Positions 42,324 through 52,118 are shown, counted from the first letter of the stretch. The stretch: DNA of 64,000 nt from Chryseobacterium aurantiacum (GCF_003020585.1 NZ_PXUE01000006.1:186001-250000); one strand, 5' to 3'. The notes: a model not told the origin generated them from the sequence alone. Numbers and translations are program-made.

Positions 42324-43148
42324 TTAATCTATGTTTAAAGGAATTGATAATAAAGGCACTTTATTTTTGTACGCCATGATGGCTGTTTTGCTTCGGTGAA
42401 AAAGAGACTCCACAAGGTTATATCTGTAAGGGATCATCGTAAGTAGATCAGCATTGGTCAGTTTCACTTCCTCCTCAATGGCTTTGATGATTTCCATAGA
42501 CTGAATCATTTTAAAGCTGTACTTAATATCATCCATATTATACCCCGAATTTAAGTCGATGTCTTCAATGACTTCTGTAAAATCCTCCAGACTTTCACTT
42601 ACATTGAATACCTCAATCTCAGAACTGAATTCGCTGATGAAATAATAGATATCATTCATGGCAGACCACGTCATAGACTTGTGGTTATCATAAGCAAAAA
42701 GAATTTTTCGGATACCCGTGTATTCTATATGTCCCGGGACAATTAATATAGGGTTTTTGATCCTGTGGATGGCTTTCGTTACCGTATTTCCCAAAAGCCT
42801 CTGTTCGAGAGTTTTTTCGGCCATCCCCATCACAATAAAATCACCCTTTGTGGTTTGTATGCAGGCATTAAGCTCTTCAATAAAGCTGCCGGAAGCCAGA
42901 TGATATGTTGTTTCTATATTGTATAATGTGCTGATTGATTCGGATTTATCAGCGAGTTTTCTTTGATTCTTAAGGGTTTGCTCGTAAAAGAAATCAGCAG
43001 AAACCTGGGCATTCAAAGCATGAATGGAGATACTTTGTAAGTTGAACAGGACTACCTTGTATTGGTTTTCCCTAGCCATGGAGGCCGCATAATGGGTGGC
43101 ATTTTCAGCTTCCTGAGAAAAATCTGTGCAGACAATTATAGTTTTCAT
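42324..43148 (-). CDS. Tandem universal stress protein
   Basis: A 274-residue protein made of two UspA domains. Domain 1 (about 1-145) starts KTIIVCTDFSQEAENATHYA and ends RIKNPILIVPGH. Domain 2 (about 150-274) begins RKILFAYDNHKSM and ends MAYKNKVPLLSIP. The ATP-binding loop G-x2-G-x9-G is partly degenerate (GMAEKTLEQRLLGNT). Usp proteins are cytoplasmic stress and nucleotide-binding proteins. The intergenic region upstream has a LytTR-type repeat, oriented like that upstream of the RND genes, so the second LytR may control it. Confidence 0.88.
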   Translation of the reverse strand: MKTIIVCTDFSQEAENATHYAASMARENQYKVVLFNLQSISIHALNAQVSADFFYEQTLKNQRKLADKSESISTLYNIETTYHLASGSFIEELNACIQTTKGDFIVMGMAEKTLEQRLLGNTVTKAIHRIKNPILIVPGHIEYTGIRKILFAYDNHKSMTWSAMNDIYYFISEFSSEIEVFNVSESLEDFTEVIEDIDLNSGYNMDDIKYSFKMIQSMEIIKAIEEEVKLTNADLLTMIPYRYNLVESLFHRSKTAIMAYKNKVPLLSIPLNID

Positions 43149-43167
43149 TGTACCGGATTTGATACAG

Positions 43168-43175
43168 CAAAACTA
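43168..43175 (-). promoter_or_regulatory. -7 box of the universal stress protein gene
   Basis: The reverse strand reads TAGTTTTG, an exact TAnnTTTG match 20 nt before the start codon. Confidence 0.5.
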
Positions 43176-43229
43176 AGGATGGATGCCTTCCTATCTTATT
43201 AAAAATATGGTGACATTGCATAAAGTGAT

Positions 43230-43261
43230 GATGAAATGTATTTTTAAGGTGATGAAACGTT
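43230..43261. promoter_or_regulatory. 21-bp-spaced direct repeat, candidate LytTR binding site
   Basis: GATGAAATGTA (43230) and GATGAAACGTT (43251) start exactly 21 bp apart. Their reverse complements (TACATTTCATC, AACGTTTCATC) match the repeats upstream of the RND operon. The site lies between the divergent usp and lytS-like genes and may control either. Confidence 0.6.
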
Positions 43262-43378
43262 AGCTTCCATTTGAACCTTTCTATTTTACGTTTCAGGTAC
43301 CGTTTTGGCGGTCTCGTCCAAAATAGGGTATCCCTTTCTAAAATCTATTTCTATATTTACACTCACAAAGTCCCGGAT

Positions 43379-44497
43379 ATGAGCAGGGTTTCGACCATTA
43401 GAAAAAATATAGTACGAAGTAAAAAGATCCTTTCTGCAATGAAGAGGAGGCTTGTAATCTGGGCTGTAGCCGTCATTGCTTTTTGTGGTTTTTCTTATTT
43501 GATTGACCCTTTTGACCCGGTTTGGCAGGGATACTTAGAGACTCCGCTGCAAATGGTGATTGAGGATGCCCTTTGGGTACTTCTTTTTTCTGTAATAATC
43601 TCAGAGGTTAGTATATTTATAGATTTGACCCTTAATAAGTTACTTCCCTGGAAAGACAGAACCATAAAACGATTGCTCATTCAGGGTGCCCTTCAGATTG
43701 TGGGAAGTGTCCTGATTGTTATGATCATTAATGCCATTGTGGATTGTACTTCAGATAACTTACCGGAAATGGATTCCCGAAAAGAATATACATTATTAGG
43801 GCAATGGGTAGCTACTAATATTGTGATATCCCTTATCATCAGTGGATTTAACACAGTGGATTATTTACTCCAAAACTGGAAAAAAACAGCAGTGGAAGCT
43901 GCCCAGCACAAAATAAGGGCTTCCAAGCACAAGCAAGCTGCAATGGCCGCAGAACTTCAGGCGCTTAAGCTACAGATAGACCCCCATTTTATCTTTAATA
44001 ACCTCAGTGTTTTATCAGAACTTATTCTGGAAGACCAGCAATTAGGGTATGAATATTCAGAAAAATTTGCAAGAGTATATCGATATCTTCTGGTGAATTC
44101 CAAAAAAGACATCATTGCAGTAGAAGAGGAACTGAGATTTTTAGATTCTTATATTTTCCTGATTGAAAAAAGGATTGGCGAGGGTGTTATATTTAAAATT
44201 GACATTCAGGAAGAGTACAGATCTATGTATACTCTTCCATTATCTTTGCAGCTATTGGTTGAAAACGCCATAAAGCATAACCAAACCTCAAAGGCCAACC
44301 CGCTGGAGATTCATGTATATACAAACTCTATCGGAGAACTGGTTGTTTCCAATACATTCCTGCCACTTATTAATAAGCCGGATTCCTCAGGAGTTGGCCT
44401 CACCAATATCATTACAAGATATGAGATCCTTGGATACACAAAACCGATAATAGAAAAAACAGAAGATAAATTTATTGTAAAACTTCCATTGATATGA
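43379..44497 (+). CDS. LytS-type sensor histidine kinase (pair 2)
   Basis: A 372-residue inner-membrane kinase. The N-terminal part has about four hydrophobic helices (around 30-45, 65-85, 105-125 and 145-160). The H-box is ALKLQIDPHFIFNNLSVL, a clean LytS/YesM-like His motif, and the ATPase part has LPLSLQLLVENAIKHN and GVGLTNIITRYEIL. I start at the ATG at 43379, since the longer frame begins with a TTG. The stop overlaps the regulator's start by 4 nt (ATGA). Confidence 0.92.
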   Translation: MSRVSTIRKNIVRSKKILSAMKRRLVIWAVAVIAFCGFSYLIDPFDPVWQGYLETPLQMVIEDALWVLLFSVIISEVSIFIDLTLNKLLPWKDRTIKRLLIQGALQIVGSVLIVMIINAIVDCTSDNLPEMDSRKEYTLLGQWVATNIVISLIISGFNTVDYLLQNWKKTAVEAAQHKIRASKHKQAAMAAELQALKLQIDPHFIFNNLSVLSELILEDQQLGYEYSEKFARVYRYLLVNSKKDIIAVEEELRFLDSYIFLIEKRIGEGVIFKIDIQEEYRSMYTLPLSLQLLVENAIKHNQTSKANPLEIHVYTNSIGELVVSNTFLPLINKPDSSGVGLTNIITRYEILGYTKPIIEKTEDKFIVKLPLI

Positions 44498-45258
44498 AGA
44501 TTAATAAAATTTTAATAGTCGAGGATGAAAGACCCAATGCAGACCGGCTAAAAAGATTATTGCTAAAGCTAAGACCCCATATTGAAATACTATCCGTAGA
44601 AGATTCAATTACATCTACCGTAAACTGGCTGGAAAACAATGTGGTGCCAGATGTCATTATGATGGATGTTCGTCTGGCAGACGGGTTGAGTTTTGAAATC
44701 TTTAATAAACACGAAATTAAAAGCGCAGTAATATTCACCACTGCCTATGATGAATATGCTGTACAGGCGTTCAAATATAACAGCATAGATTATCTTTTAA
44801 AACCTATAGATGAAGAAGAACTGGATGCTGCGCTGAAGCGTTACGAGACCTTTATGGAATCTGTTCCCGTGGTAGGTTCAGCAATAGAAGGATTGCTCAA
44901 TTATATTCAGCCGAAAGATTACAGAAAACGATTTCTCATTACCCATCGTGATGGCTATAAAACAGTTTTGGCGGAAGATATCTTGTACTTTTACACAGAG
45001 TTGGGAATGAGTAAGGCAATGTTAAATAGTGGTGTTGTTGAGAATATCCCGCAAACATTGGAAGAACTTGAAAAACAGCTGGATCCGAAATTCTTTTTCA
45101 GGGCCAACAGACAATTTATTATCCATATAGATTCTGTAAAACAAATCTTTAACCACTTTAATGGTAAACTTAAACTGGAACTTAGAAAACAACCGGAAAT
45201 GGAGGTTATTGTAAGTCGGGAAAAGGCCTCCATTTTCAAATCCTGGATGGATTATTAG
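44494..45258 (+). CDS. LytTR-family response regulator (pair 2)
   Basis: A 254-residue regulator. The receiver has KILIVEDERPNADR, phospho-acceptor Asp58 in VIMMDVRLADG, a Thr in FTTAYDEYAVQ and Lys in YLLKPIDEEEL. The LytTR domain (about 150-250) has FYTELGMSKAML, KFFFRANRQFIIHI and ending in VSREKASIFKSWM. It is translationally coupled to the upstream kinase. The RND operon starts 236 nt later, with a 21-bp repeat site in the gap, so the pump operon is its best candidate target. Confidence 0.94.
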   Translation: MKINKILIVEDERPNADRLKRLLLKLRPHIEILSVEDSITSTVNWLENNVVPDVIMMDVRLADGLSFEIFNKHEIKSAVIFTTAYDEYAVQAFKYNSIDYLLKPIDEEELDAALKRYETFMESVPVVGSAIEGLLNYIQPKDYRKRFLITHRDGYKTVLAEDILYFYTELGMSKAMLNSGVVENIPQTLEELEKQLDPKFFFRANRQFIIHIDSVKQIFNHFNGKLKLELRKQPEMEVIVSREKASIFKSWMDY

Positions 45259-45284
45259 TTGATAAATAAATATACAATGATATA

Positions 45285-45316
45285 AAAAGCTGTCTTATTA
45301 AGGCAGCTTTTATCTT
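45285..45316 (+). terminator. Terminator of LytS/LytR pair 2
   Basis: AAAAGCTGTCTT (45285-45296) pairs with 45300-45311 with one G-U, and a T-rich tail follows. It separates the regulator genes from the RND operon. Confidence 0.8.
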
Positions 45317-45394
45317 TTCCATACGTAAGCAGAAAGTCCTTTTTTATGCTTCAGAATAGAGTAAAAAGCCCTTTTCCTTTCATTTTTGCTATCA

Positions 45395-45426
45395 TACGTT
45401 TCACCTGCGATTAATTACGCTTCACC
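45395..45426 (+). promoter_or_regulatory. 21-bp-spaced direct repeat upstream of RND operon
   Basis: TACGTTTCACC (45395-45405) and TACGCTTCACC (45416-45426) differ at one base and start exactly 21 bp apart. This is the site geometry of LytTR regulators (AgrA-like two-repeat sites). A -7-like TTATTTTG box lies at 45460-45467, so the repeats sit just upstream of the promoter, where an activator would bind. Confidence 0.65.
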
Positions 45427-45494
45427 AGATTTTTAGATGAATATCCCTATTATATGAATTTATTTTGCTGTTGTAAAATTTAAAATCAAATGTT

Positions 45495-46613
45495 ATGAAT
45501 TACAGAAAAGGATATCTGGCTCTTTCACTTACAGCAGCAGCAATACTATACTCCTGCGGCTCTGGGAACGGTCAGGAAAATGCCCAACAGCAACAGGCGC
45601 TTCCTACCGACTTTATCCAGGTGAAATCCGGAAATGCAGATGTTTCTACGGGATACCCCGGAAGTATAGAGGGGCAGGATAATGTAGACATTAAAGCTCA
45701 GGTAACAGGATACCTGGAAGCAGTATATATAAAAGAAGGACAATATGTGAGCAAAGGGCAGACCTTATTTAGAATTAACCCCTCCGTATACAATGAGCAG
45801 GTTACTACCAATGAAGCCGCCTTAAAAGCCGCCTTAGCTTCTCAGGAAACAGCAAGGCTGGAAGTTGAAAAACTAAGACCCCTGGTAGAAGGAAAGGTTG
45901 TTTCCGATATGCAGCTGAAGACAGCACAGGCAAGTCTTAAGGCAGCATCAGCACAAGTAGCACAAGCTCAGTCTTCATTAGGTTCTTCAAAGATCAATGC
46001 TAACTTTACCTATATCAAGGCACCCGTGAGTGGATACATAGGAAGAATCCCGAACAGGGTAGGAAACCTCATCAGCCCGTCTGATTCTTCACCGTTAACG
46101 ACGCTTTCAAACATCAGCAGTGTGAATGTTTATTTCTCAATGAATGAAGCAGACTTTATTGCCTACAGCAGAGCCGCAGCTTCGGGAGGAAATGTAGACA
46201 ATGTAGAGCTTGTTTTAGCAGACGGATCCACCTACTCATTCAAGGGAAGACTGGAAAATGCAAGTGGAAACTTTGACAAAAATACGGGAAGTATTCAGAT
46301 GAAAGCTGTTTTCCAAAATCCGGATAAGCTGCTAAGATCAGGAGGAACTGCCAGAGTAATGCTTCACAACGCATTGGATGGTGTTGTGAAACTTCCAAAG
46401 ACCTCAGTAAAGGATATTCAGGATAAATTCTTTGTCTATAAACTTGAGGGTAAGGACAAAGTGAAGATGACTCAGATTGAAGTATCAGGAAGCACCTCTC
46501 AGGATTACTTTGTAAAAAATGGAGTAAATGCAGGAGATAAAATTGCAATCAATAGAATAGATGCCCTTACAGATGGGGCTCCGGTTGCAGCTAAAGTGAT
46601 GCCTTCAAAATAA
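45495..46613 (+). CDS. RND efflux periplasmic adaptor (lipoprotein)
   Basis: A 372-residue membrane-fusion protein of the AcrA/MexA type. The lipobox LYSCGS gives lipidated Cys21. The lipoyl/barrel-sandwich region has DIKAQVTGYLEAVYIKEGQYV and the hairpin pairs with FTYIKAPVSGYIGR. The beta-barrel domain and the membrane-proximal end follow (PKTSVKDIQDKFFVY). It links the inner-membrane pump to the TolC-like channel. First gene of a complete three-gene operon. Confidence 0.95.
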   Translation: MNYRKGYLALSLTAAAILYSCGSGNGQENAQQQQALPTDFIQVKSGNADVSTGYPGSIEGQDNVDIKAQVTGYLEAVYIKEGQYVSKGQTLFRINPSVYNEQVTTNEAALKAALASQETARLEVEKLRPLVEGKVVSDMQLKTAQASLKAASAQVAQAQSSLGSSKINANFTYIKAPVSGYIGRIPNRVGNLISPSDSSPLTTLSNISSVNVYFSMNEADFIAYSRAAASGGNVDNVELVLADGSTYSFKGRLENASGNFDKNTGSIQMKAVFQNPDKLLRSGGTARVMLHNALDGVVKLPKTSVKDIQDKFFVYKLEGKDKVKMTQIEVSGSTSQDYFVKNGVNAGDKIAINRIDALTDGAPVAAKVMPSK

Positions 46614-46642
46614 TTTTATAATCATTCTTAGAAAATTCGAAA

Positions 46643-49600
46643 ATGTTAAAAAAGATAATAGATCGTCCGGTACTGGCGACAGTAATATCCCTTATTATTG
46701 TCATTTTGGGGATCATAGGACTGAACCAGCTGGCAGTTACCAGATTTCCGGATATTTCTCCGCCTACCATTACCGTTTCCGGTTCGTATCCGGGAGGAAA
46801 TAGTGAGACGGTAATTCGTTCCGTGGTAACACCACTGGAAGAACAGATCAACGGGGTGGAAGACATGAGTTACATGAAATCTACAGCAAGTAATGACGGG
46901 ACATTTACAATCTCTGTTATATTCAAGCAAGGAGTCAATGCAGATCAGGCGGCAGTAAATGTACAGAACAGAGTACAACAGGCCACTCCGATATTGCCTC
47001 AGGAAGTGGTAAGGATGGGATTAACAACCTCCAAGCAGCAGAACAGTATGGTGTTGATCTTCAATATTTATACTGAAGATAATAAACAGTATGACGAAAC
47101 CTTTCTTCAGAACTATGCCAATATCAACCTTATCCCACAGATCAAGAGGGTAAAAGGGGTAGGACAGGCACAGATCTTCGGAGTTAAGGATTATTCCATG
47201 AGAATTTGGCTTAATCCACAGAAGATGTCCTCCTATGGGCTTGAACCGTCAGATGTTTCCAATGCTATTGCAGATCACAGTTTAGAATCTGCTCCCGGTA
47301 AATTGGGTGAAGAATCTGACGCTGCGTTAGAATATGTCATCAGGTATAAAGGAAAAAAGAATAAACCTGAGCAATATGAGAATATTGTTGTTAAAAACGA
47401 TGGAACTAATGTAATAAGGCTTAAAGATGTGGCTCGTGTAGAATTTGGATCCATCAATAACAGTGGAGATAACCTTTCCAACGGTAAAAATGCGGTTACG
47501 GTGGCCATTATGCAGACTACGGGCTCCAATGCCAATGAAATTGAAATCGGAGTCAACAAGGCCATTGATCAGTTGTCAAAATCATTTCCTCCAGGGATAA
47601 AATACACCAAGGTAATGAGTACCAAGGAGAGACTGGATGAAGCAACAGGACAGGTAAAATCTACCCTTATAGAAGCATTTATCCTTGTATTTATTGTAGT
47701 ATTTATCTTCTTACAGGATTTCAGGTCTACCATTATTCCTGCAATTGCAGTACCTGTAGCCATTATTGGTACATTCTTTTTCCTTTTGGTATTAGGATTT
47801 ACCATTAATGTATTGACGTTGTTTGCTCTTGTACTGGCCATTGGTATTGTCGTAGATGACGCTATTGTAGTTGTGGAAGCTGTTCACAGTAATATGGAAG
47901 GAACAGACCTTTCAGGAAGAGATGCCACTCACAAGGCGATGAGTGAAATTACAGGAGCTGTTATTTCAATTACGTTGGTAATGTCTGCGGTGTTTATTCC
48001 CATCGGATTTATGTCTGGTTCGGCAGGGTTATTTTATAAACAGTTTGCCTATACATTAGCCATTGCAATTATCATTTCAGCAGTGAACGCGCTTACTTTA
48101 ACACCGGCTTTATGTGCTGTGTTTTTGAAAAATCACCATGCAGAAGAAAACGGAAAACCAAAAGGTTTCGGACAAAGATTTGCCGTTGCATTTAACGCAG
48201 GATTTAGTAACATGACAGACCGTTATGCAAAAGGAGTACGATTTTTAATTGGACGCAAATGGATTGCAGCAGGTTTGGTGGCCGGGATCATTGGGCTATC
48301 AGCATGGCTTATGACAAGTACCACCAAGAGTTTTGTTCCAATGGAGGATGACGGATTCTTTATCTATTCATTAAGTATGCCGCCAGGAACGGGATTAACA
48401 AAAACAACAGAGGTTTCCAATAAGATCAATGCCATTTTAAAAACAGTAGATGCTGTTGAGGAAAACACATCCATTACAGGATTTAACCTGTTGAGTAACA
48501 GTGCGGGACCAGCCTATGCTATGGGGTTTGTAAAATTAAAACCTAAAAAAGAAAGGGGAGCCGTTCAGGATATTGATGAAATCATGAATATCGTTAATGG
48601 AAAGCTGTCCGTAATCAAGGAGGGAAGTGTTATGAGTTTCAGAATGCCGCCTGTAGAAGGATATGGAGTAACAAATGATGCAGAGATTGTTCTTCAGGAC
48701 CGTATGGGTAGAGATCCACAGGTTCTTAAGGCAAAGGCAGATGATGTAATTGGACAGTTAATGCAGGTACCGGAAGTTGCCTACGCCTATACCATGTTTA
48801 GGGCAGATTATCCTCAGTTGGAACTTGAAGTAAATGAAGATAAAGCCAAACAATTAGGAGTAAGCATTGCTAATTTATTGGGAACAGTACAGACCTATTT
48901 TTCAGGAGATCAGTCTCAGAACTTCTCAAGATTCGGAAAGTTTTATAGAGTCAATATAAAGGCTGACGGTGTTTTCAGAATGGATGAACAGGCATTCAAT
49001 GATATTTTTGTGAAGAATAATAAAGGAGAAATGGTTCCTGCCAATACCCTAATCACTTTGAAAAAAGTATATGGTCCGGAATCCGTTCAGAGATATAATC
49101 TTTATAATTCTCTTAACATCAACGTAGTACCGAAACCGGGTATTAGTAACGGAGCCCTGATGGATAAAATTGAACCCACACTGAACAAACTTCCATCCGA
49201 CTACAGTTATGAATGGACCGGACTAAGTTTGGAAGAGAAATCAGCAGGAAGTCAAACCGTTGTCATCCTAGGATTATGTTTACTTTTCGTTTATCTGCTT
49301 CTTGCAGCCCAATACGAAAGTTATATTCTTCCGTTGGCAGTAATGCTTTCCATTCCAACAGGAATTGTAGGAGCTTTCCTTGGAATAAAAGCAATAGGAC
49401 TGGATAATAACATCTATGTACAGGTAGGATTAATCATGCTTATTGGTCTATTGGCAAAAAATGCAATCCTTATTGTAGAATTTGCAGTCCAAAGAAGAAA
49501 AACAGGACTTTCCATTCTGGATTCAGCATTGGAAGGAGCAAAGGCAAGGCTGCGTCCTATCATTATGACCTCATTGGCCTTTATTGTAGGGATGATTCCT

Positions 49601-49795
49601 TTAATGATCTCTACAGGAGGAATGGCTTCAGGAAATAAATCCATCAGTGTAAGTGCTGCAATAGGAATGTTGAGTGGAGTAGTTTTGGGAGTATTTGTAA
49701 TTCCTGTACTGTATATGTTCTTCCAATATCTGGATGAGAAGTTTTCATCCAAGAAGAAATATAATACAATAGAAGCCCCAGTGGTTCAAAAATAA
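46643..49795 (+). CDS. RND efflux pump inner-membrane subunit, HAE1/AcrB type
   Basis: A 1050-residue, 12-helix proton-driven pump. It opens with FIDRPVLATVISLIIVILG-like text, here KKIIDRPVLATVISLIIV, and has IVVDDAIVVVEAV in helix 4, where the two Asp carry protons, and LIGLLAKNAILIVEFA in helix 10. The two large periplasmic loops are full length. Substrates in the HAE1 group are hydrophobic drugs, dyes and detergents. The operon follows a LytS/LytR pair directly, suggesting signal-responsive expression. Confidence 0.96.
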   Translation: MLKKIIDRPVLATVISLIIVILGIIGLNQLAVTRFPDISPPTITVSGSYPGGNSETVIRSVVTPLEEQINGVEDMSYMKSTASNDGTFTISVIFKQGVNADQAAVNVQNRVQQATPILPQEVVRMGLTTSKQQNSMVLIFNIYTEDNKQYDETFLQNYANINLIPQIKRVKGVGQAQIFGVKDYSMRIWLNPQKMSSYGLEPSDVSNAIADHSLESAPGKLGEESDAALEYVIRYKGKKNKPEQYENIVVKNDGTNVIRLKDVARVEFGSINNSGDNLSNGKNAVTVAIMQTTGSNANEIEIGVNKAIDQLSKSFPPGIKYTKVMSTKERLDEATGQVKSTLIEAFILVFIVVFIFLQDFRSTIIPAIAVPVAIIGTFFFLLVLGFTINVLTLFALVLAIGIVVDDAIVVVEAVHSNMEGTDLSGRDATHKAMSEITGAVISITLVMSAVFIPIGFMSGSAGLFYKQFAYTLAIAIIISAVNALTLTPALCAVFLKNHHAEENGKPKGFGQRFAVAFNAGFSNMTDRYAKGVRFLIGRKWIAAGLVAGIIGLSAWLMTSTTKSFVPMEDDGFFIYSLSMPPGTGLTKTTEVSNKINAILKTVDAVEENTSITGFNLLSNSAGPAYAMGFVKLKPKKERGAVQDIDEIMNIVNGKLSVIKEGSVMSFRMPPVEGYGVTNDAEIVLQDRMGRDPQVLKAKADDVIGQLMQVPEVAYAYTMFRADYPQLELEVNEDKAKQLGVSIANLLGTVQTYFSGDQSQNFSRFGKFYRVNIKADGVFRMDEQAFNDIFVKNNKGEMVPANTLITLKKVYGPESVQRYNLYNSLNINVVPKPGISNGALMDKIEPTLNKLPSDYSYEWTGLSLEEKSAGSQTVVILGLCLLFVYLLLAAQYESYILPLAVMLSIPTGIVGAFLGIKAIGLDNNIYVQVGLIMLIGLLAKNAILIVEFAVQRRKTGLSILDSALEGAKARLRPIIMTSLAFIVGMIPLMISTGGMASGNKSISVSAAIGMLSGVVLGVFVIPVLYMFFQYLDEKFSSKKKYNTIEAPVVQK

Positions 49796-49841
49796 TCCGA
49801 TACCGGAGAGTAGATAAAAAATCGGAAAAATAAATTGACAA

Positions 49842-51257
49842 ATGAGAATATTTAATATAAAGAATTTCCTTATTTCAGGCGCAATGGCATCAGTACTGGT
49901 GTCCTGCGCCGTAGGGAAATCCTATACAAGAACAGATCTTCAGGTACCGGAAAGCTATAAAGAAACTGTACAGGTAACAGGAGATACTGTAGTTCTTCCG
50001 TGGAAGACTTTCTTTAAGGATCCCAAACTGATCGGTTTAATAGATAGAGCTTTAATCCGAAATAACGAAGTGAATGTTGCCCTAAAAAACATAGAACAAC
50101 TGAATCTTGTCTACAAGCAGGCCAAGCTATCCCTAATGCCTACTTTGGACTTCACCGCAGGGGCTAACCGTAGCTGGGCATCCACAAATACCCTTAACGG
50201 GTCGCTGAACGAACAGTTTGTAGGAACCAAGTACATGGACGACTTTAGTGCGGCCCTAAGACTTTCATGGGAAATTGATATCTGGGGAAAAGCCAAGATG
50301 CAGAAAGAATCTGCTGCTGCAGAATATTTTGCACAAAAGGAAAATCTAAATGCTGTAAAAAGCAGGATTATTGTTCAGGTAGCACAGGCTTATTATAACC
50401 TGATCAGTTTAGACGAACAGTTGAAAATTGCAGAACAGAATATTGAACTAAGCAACAGCACCCTTAAAATGATGGATCTTCAGTTTAAGGCGGGCCAGAT
50501 CAACTCATTGGCTGTACAACAGTCTGAGGCACAAAAGAAAACTGCTGAACTATTGATTCCTTTGGCAAAACAGAATATTTCCGTTCAGGAAAATGCCCTG
50601 AGTATCCTTTGTGGAGAATACCCCACGAAGATTGAAAGAGAAGGAAATCTGAAAATGATGATTCCTGAAAATAAACTTGCACAGGGACTGCCTGCACAGC
50701 TGCTAAGCCGAAGACCCGATCTAAAAGTTGCAGAATTTAATGTCATCAGCCTGAATGCAAAAACAGGACTGGCAAAAGCCGCAATGTACCCAAGCATAAG
50801 CCTAAGCCCTCAAATCGGGGTGAATTCCAATAAGTTTAGTTCATGGTTTGATATTCCTGGGTCTATTACCAAGGCCGTTGCAGCCAATCTTGCCGCTCCT
50901 ATTTTCCAGAAAAAACAATTGAAAACAGCTTATGAAACAGCTTTAATTGAACAGGAAAAAGCAGCGATAAACTTTAAGCAATCAGTTATGACTGCTGTTG
51001 GAGAAGTTTCTGATGCCATGGCAAAGTCGCAGGGCTCGTCTGAAAGATTGCAGCTTCTGGAACAGAGAACAGCTATTTTAGATAAAGGCATCAATGATGC
51101 ATTAAAGCTGTACAAAAGTGGAATGGCAACCTATCTGGAAGTTATTACCGCTCAGAATAACAAGCTTCAAAATGATCTGGAAGCCATTAACGTTACCTTG
51201 GAAAGATTAAATGCTGAGGTGGATCTTTATAGGGCACTCGGTGGTGGAGTAGAATAA
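49842..51257 (+). CDS. TolC/NodT-type outer-membrane efflux lipoprotein
   Basis: A 471-residue outer-membrane channel protein of the OprM/NodT group. The lipobox VLVSCAVG gives Cys22. LPWKTFFKDPKLIGLIDRAL and LSWEIDIWGKAKMQKES are landmark segments, and LLSRRPDLKVAEF and MYPSISLSPQIG are in the second repeat. Two OEP repeats form the 12-strand barrel and long coiled-coil tunnel. It completes the tripartite pump with the two upstream genes. A terminator follows. Confidence 0.95.
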   Translation: MRIFNIKNFLISGAMASVLVSCAVGKSYTRTDLQVPESYKETVQVTGDTVVLPWKTFFKDPKLIGLIDRALIRNNEVNVALKNIEQLNLVYKQAKLSLMPTLDFTAGANRSWASTNTLNGSLNEQFVGTKYMDDFSAALRLSWEIDIWGKAKMQKESAAAEYFAQKENLNAVKSRIIVQVAQAYYNLISLDEQLKIAEQNIELSNSTLKMMDLQFKAGQINSLAVQQSEAQKKTAELLIPLAKQNISVQENALSILCGEYPTKIEREGNLKMMIPENKLAQGLPAQLLSRRPDLKVAEFNVISLNAKTGLAKAAMYPSISLSPQIGVNSNKFSSWFDIPGSITKAVAANLAAPIFQKKQLKTAYETALIEQEKAAINFKQSVMTAVGEVSDAMAKSQGSSERLQLLEQRTAILDKGINDALKLYKSGMATYLEVITAQNNKLQNDLEAINVTLERLNAEVDLYRALGGGVE

Positions 51258-51279
51258 CATTTAAATAATAAATTATAAG

Positions 51280-51309
51280 AGGAAGTTGTAGCATGCAGCT
51301 TCCTTTTTT
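51280..51309 (+). terminator. Terminator of the RND operon
   Basis: GGAAGTTG (51281-51288) pairs with CAGCTTCC (51296-51303) with one G-U, and a T6 tail follows. Confidence 0.8.
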
Positions 51310-51521
51310 CATTAAATAGTACTTTAAAATAGAATATTGAGAAGTATTTTTGCTTTTTATTTGAAAAACATTCATTGAAAATGATTTTTTATATTCATTA
51401 AATCAGGTAGTTACATAAAATGTTTGTTTTTTTTTGAAAAATACGTGCAAGATTTTTGAAAAAGAGGGTTTATATCAATGAGTACTCGAAATAATTAATG
51501 TTTAATGAAAAAAATAATGTA

Positions 51522-52097
51522 ATGAAGAAATTTACAGTATCTCAATTTTTGATAGCCATTTTACTTGTATTCACAAGTTTCACTTTCTATTCATGCAATA
51601 ATGACGGCCCGGACATTCCTCCGGTAAAGCTAGAAGATGTTAAAGGAAATTATAAAGGGAGACTGATTACCATACAGGGAAGTGTAAAAACAGAAAAAAT
51701 AAAAGATTTTAAAGTAAAGAAAGATACCATAGCGTTTGCAGAATTTCCGGTAGATGAAATTGTGAAAACAGTAGTAAAGGATCCGGTAAAGGCAGAAGAA
51801 GCAATCAAAGCAATAGGAAAGATGAAGTATGATCTTAATTATACGGCCTCGGTAAATACTTCCAGTAATGCAGTAGAATTGGTTTTTGCTCCTAAAGTAA
51901 TGGAAATCCGTATTCCTGTAGATGGAGTGATAAAAAAGACAGAAGTTACATTGGTAGCAAAGCAGAAAGGATTTTATGTAGGCTTGGACGGATCGTTGAG
52001 ATTTGCCCTGATGGCAGAGAAAATTACCGTAGATGGTACAGTACTGGCCCCTTATGAAGCTATTAATTATAATTTTCCGTTCTGTGTGAAGATTTAA
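51522..52097 (+). CDS. DUF4840-type lipoprotein
   Basis: A 191-residue lipoprotein. The signal ends in FYSC (Cys25), then CNNDGPD. The mature part begins VKLEDVKGNYKGRLITI and has DTIAFAEFPVDEIVKTVV, a phrase pattern of DUF4840 (a small family of Bacteroidota surface or periplasmic lipoproteins of unknown role). I use the ATG at 51522 because a correct lipoprotein signal starts there. A terminator follows the stop, and it precedes the sigma-factor gene by about 95 nt. Confidence 0.75.
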   Translation: MKKFTVSQFLIAILLVFTSFTFYSCNNDGPDIPPVKLEDVKGNYKGRLITIQGSVKTEKIKDFKVKKDTIAFAEFPVDEIVKTVVKDPVKAEEAIKAIGKMKYDLNYTASVNTSSNAVELVFAPKVMEIRIPVDGVIKKTEVTLVAKQKGFYVGLDGSLRFALMAEKITVDGTVLAPYEAINYNFPFCVKI

Positions 52098-52118
52098 TGA
52101 ATAGTGATTACTATAAAT

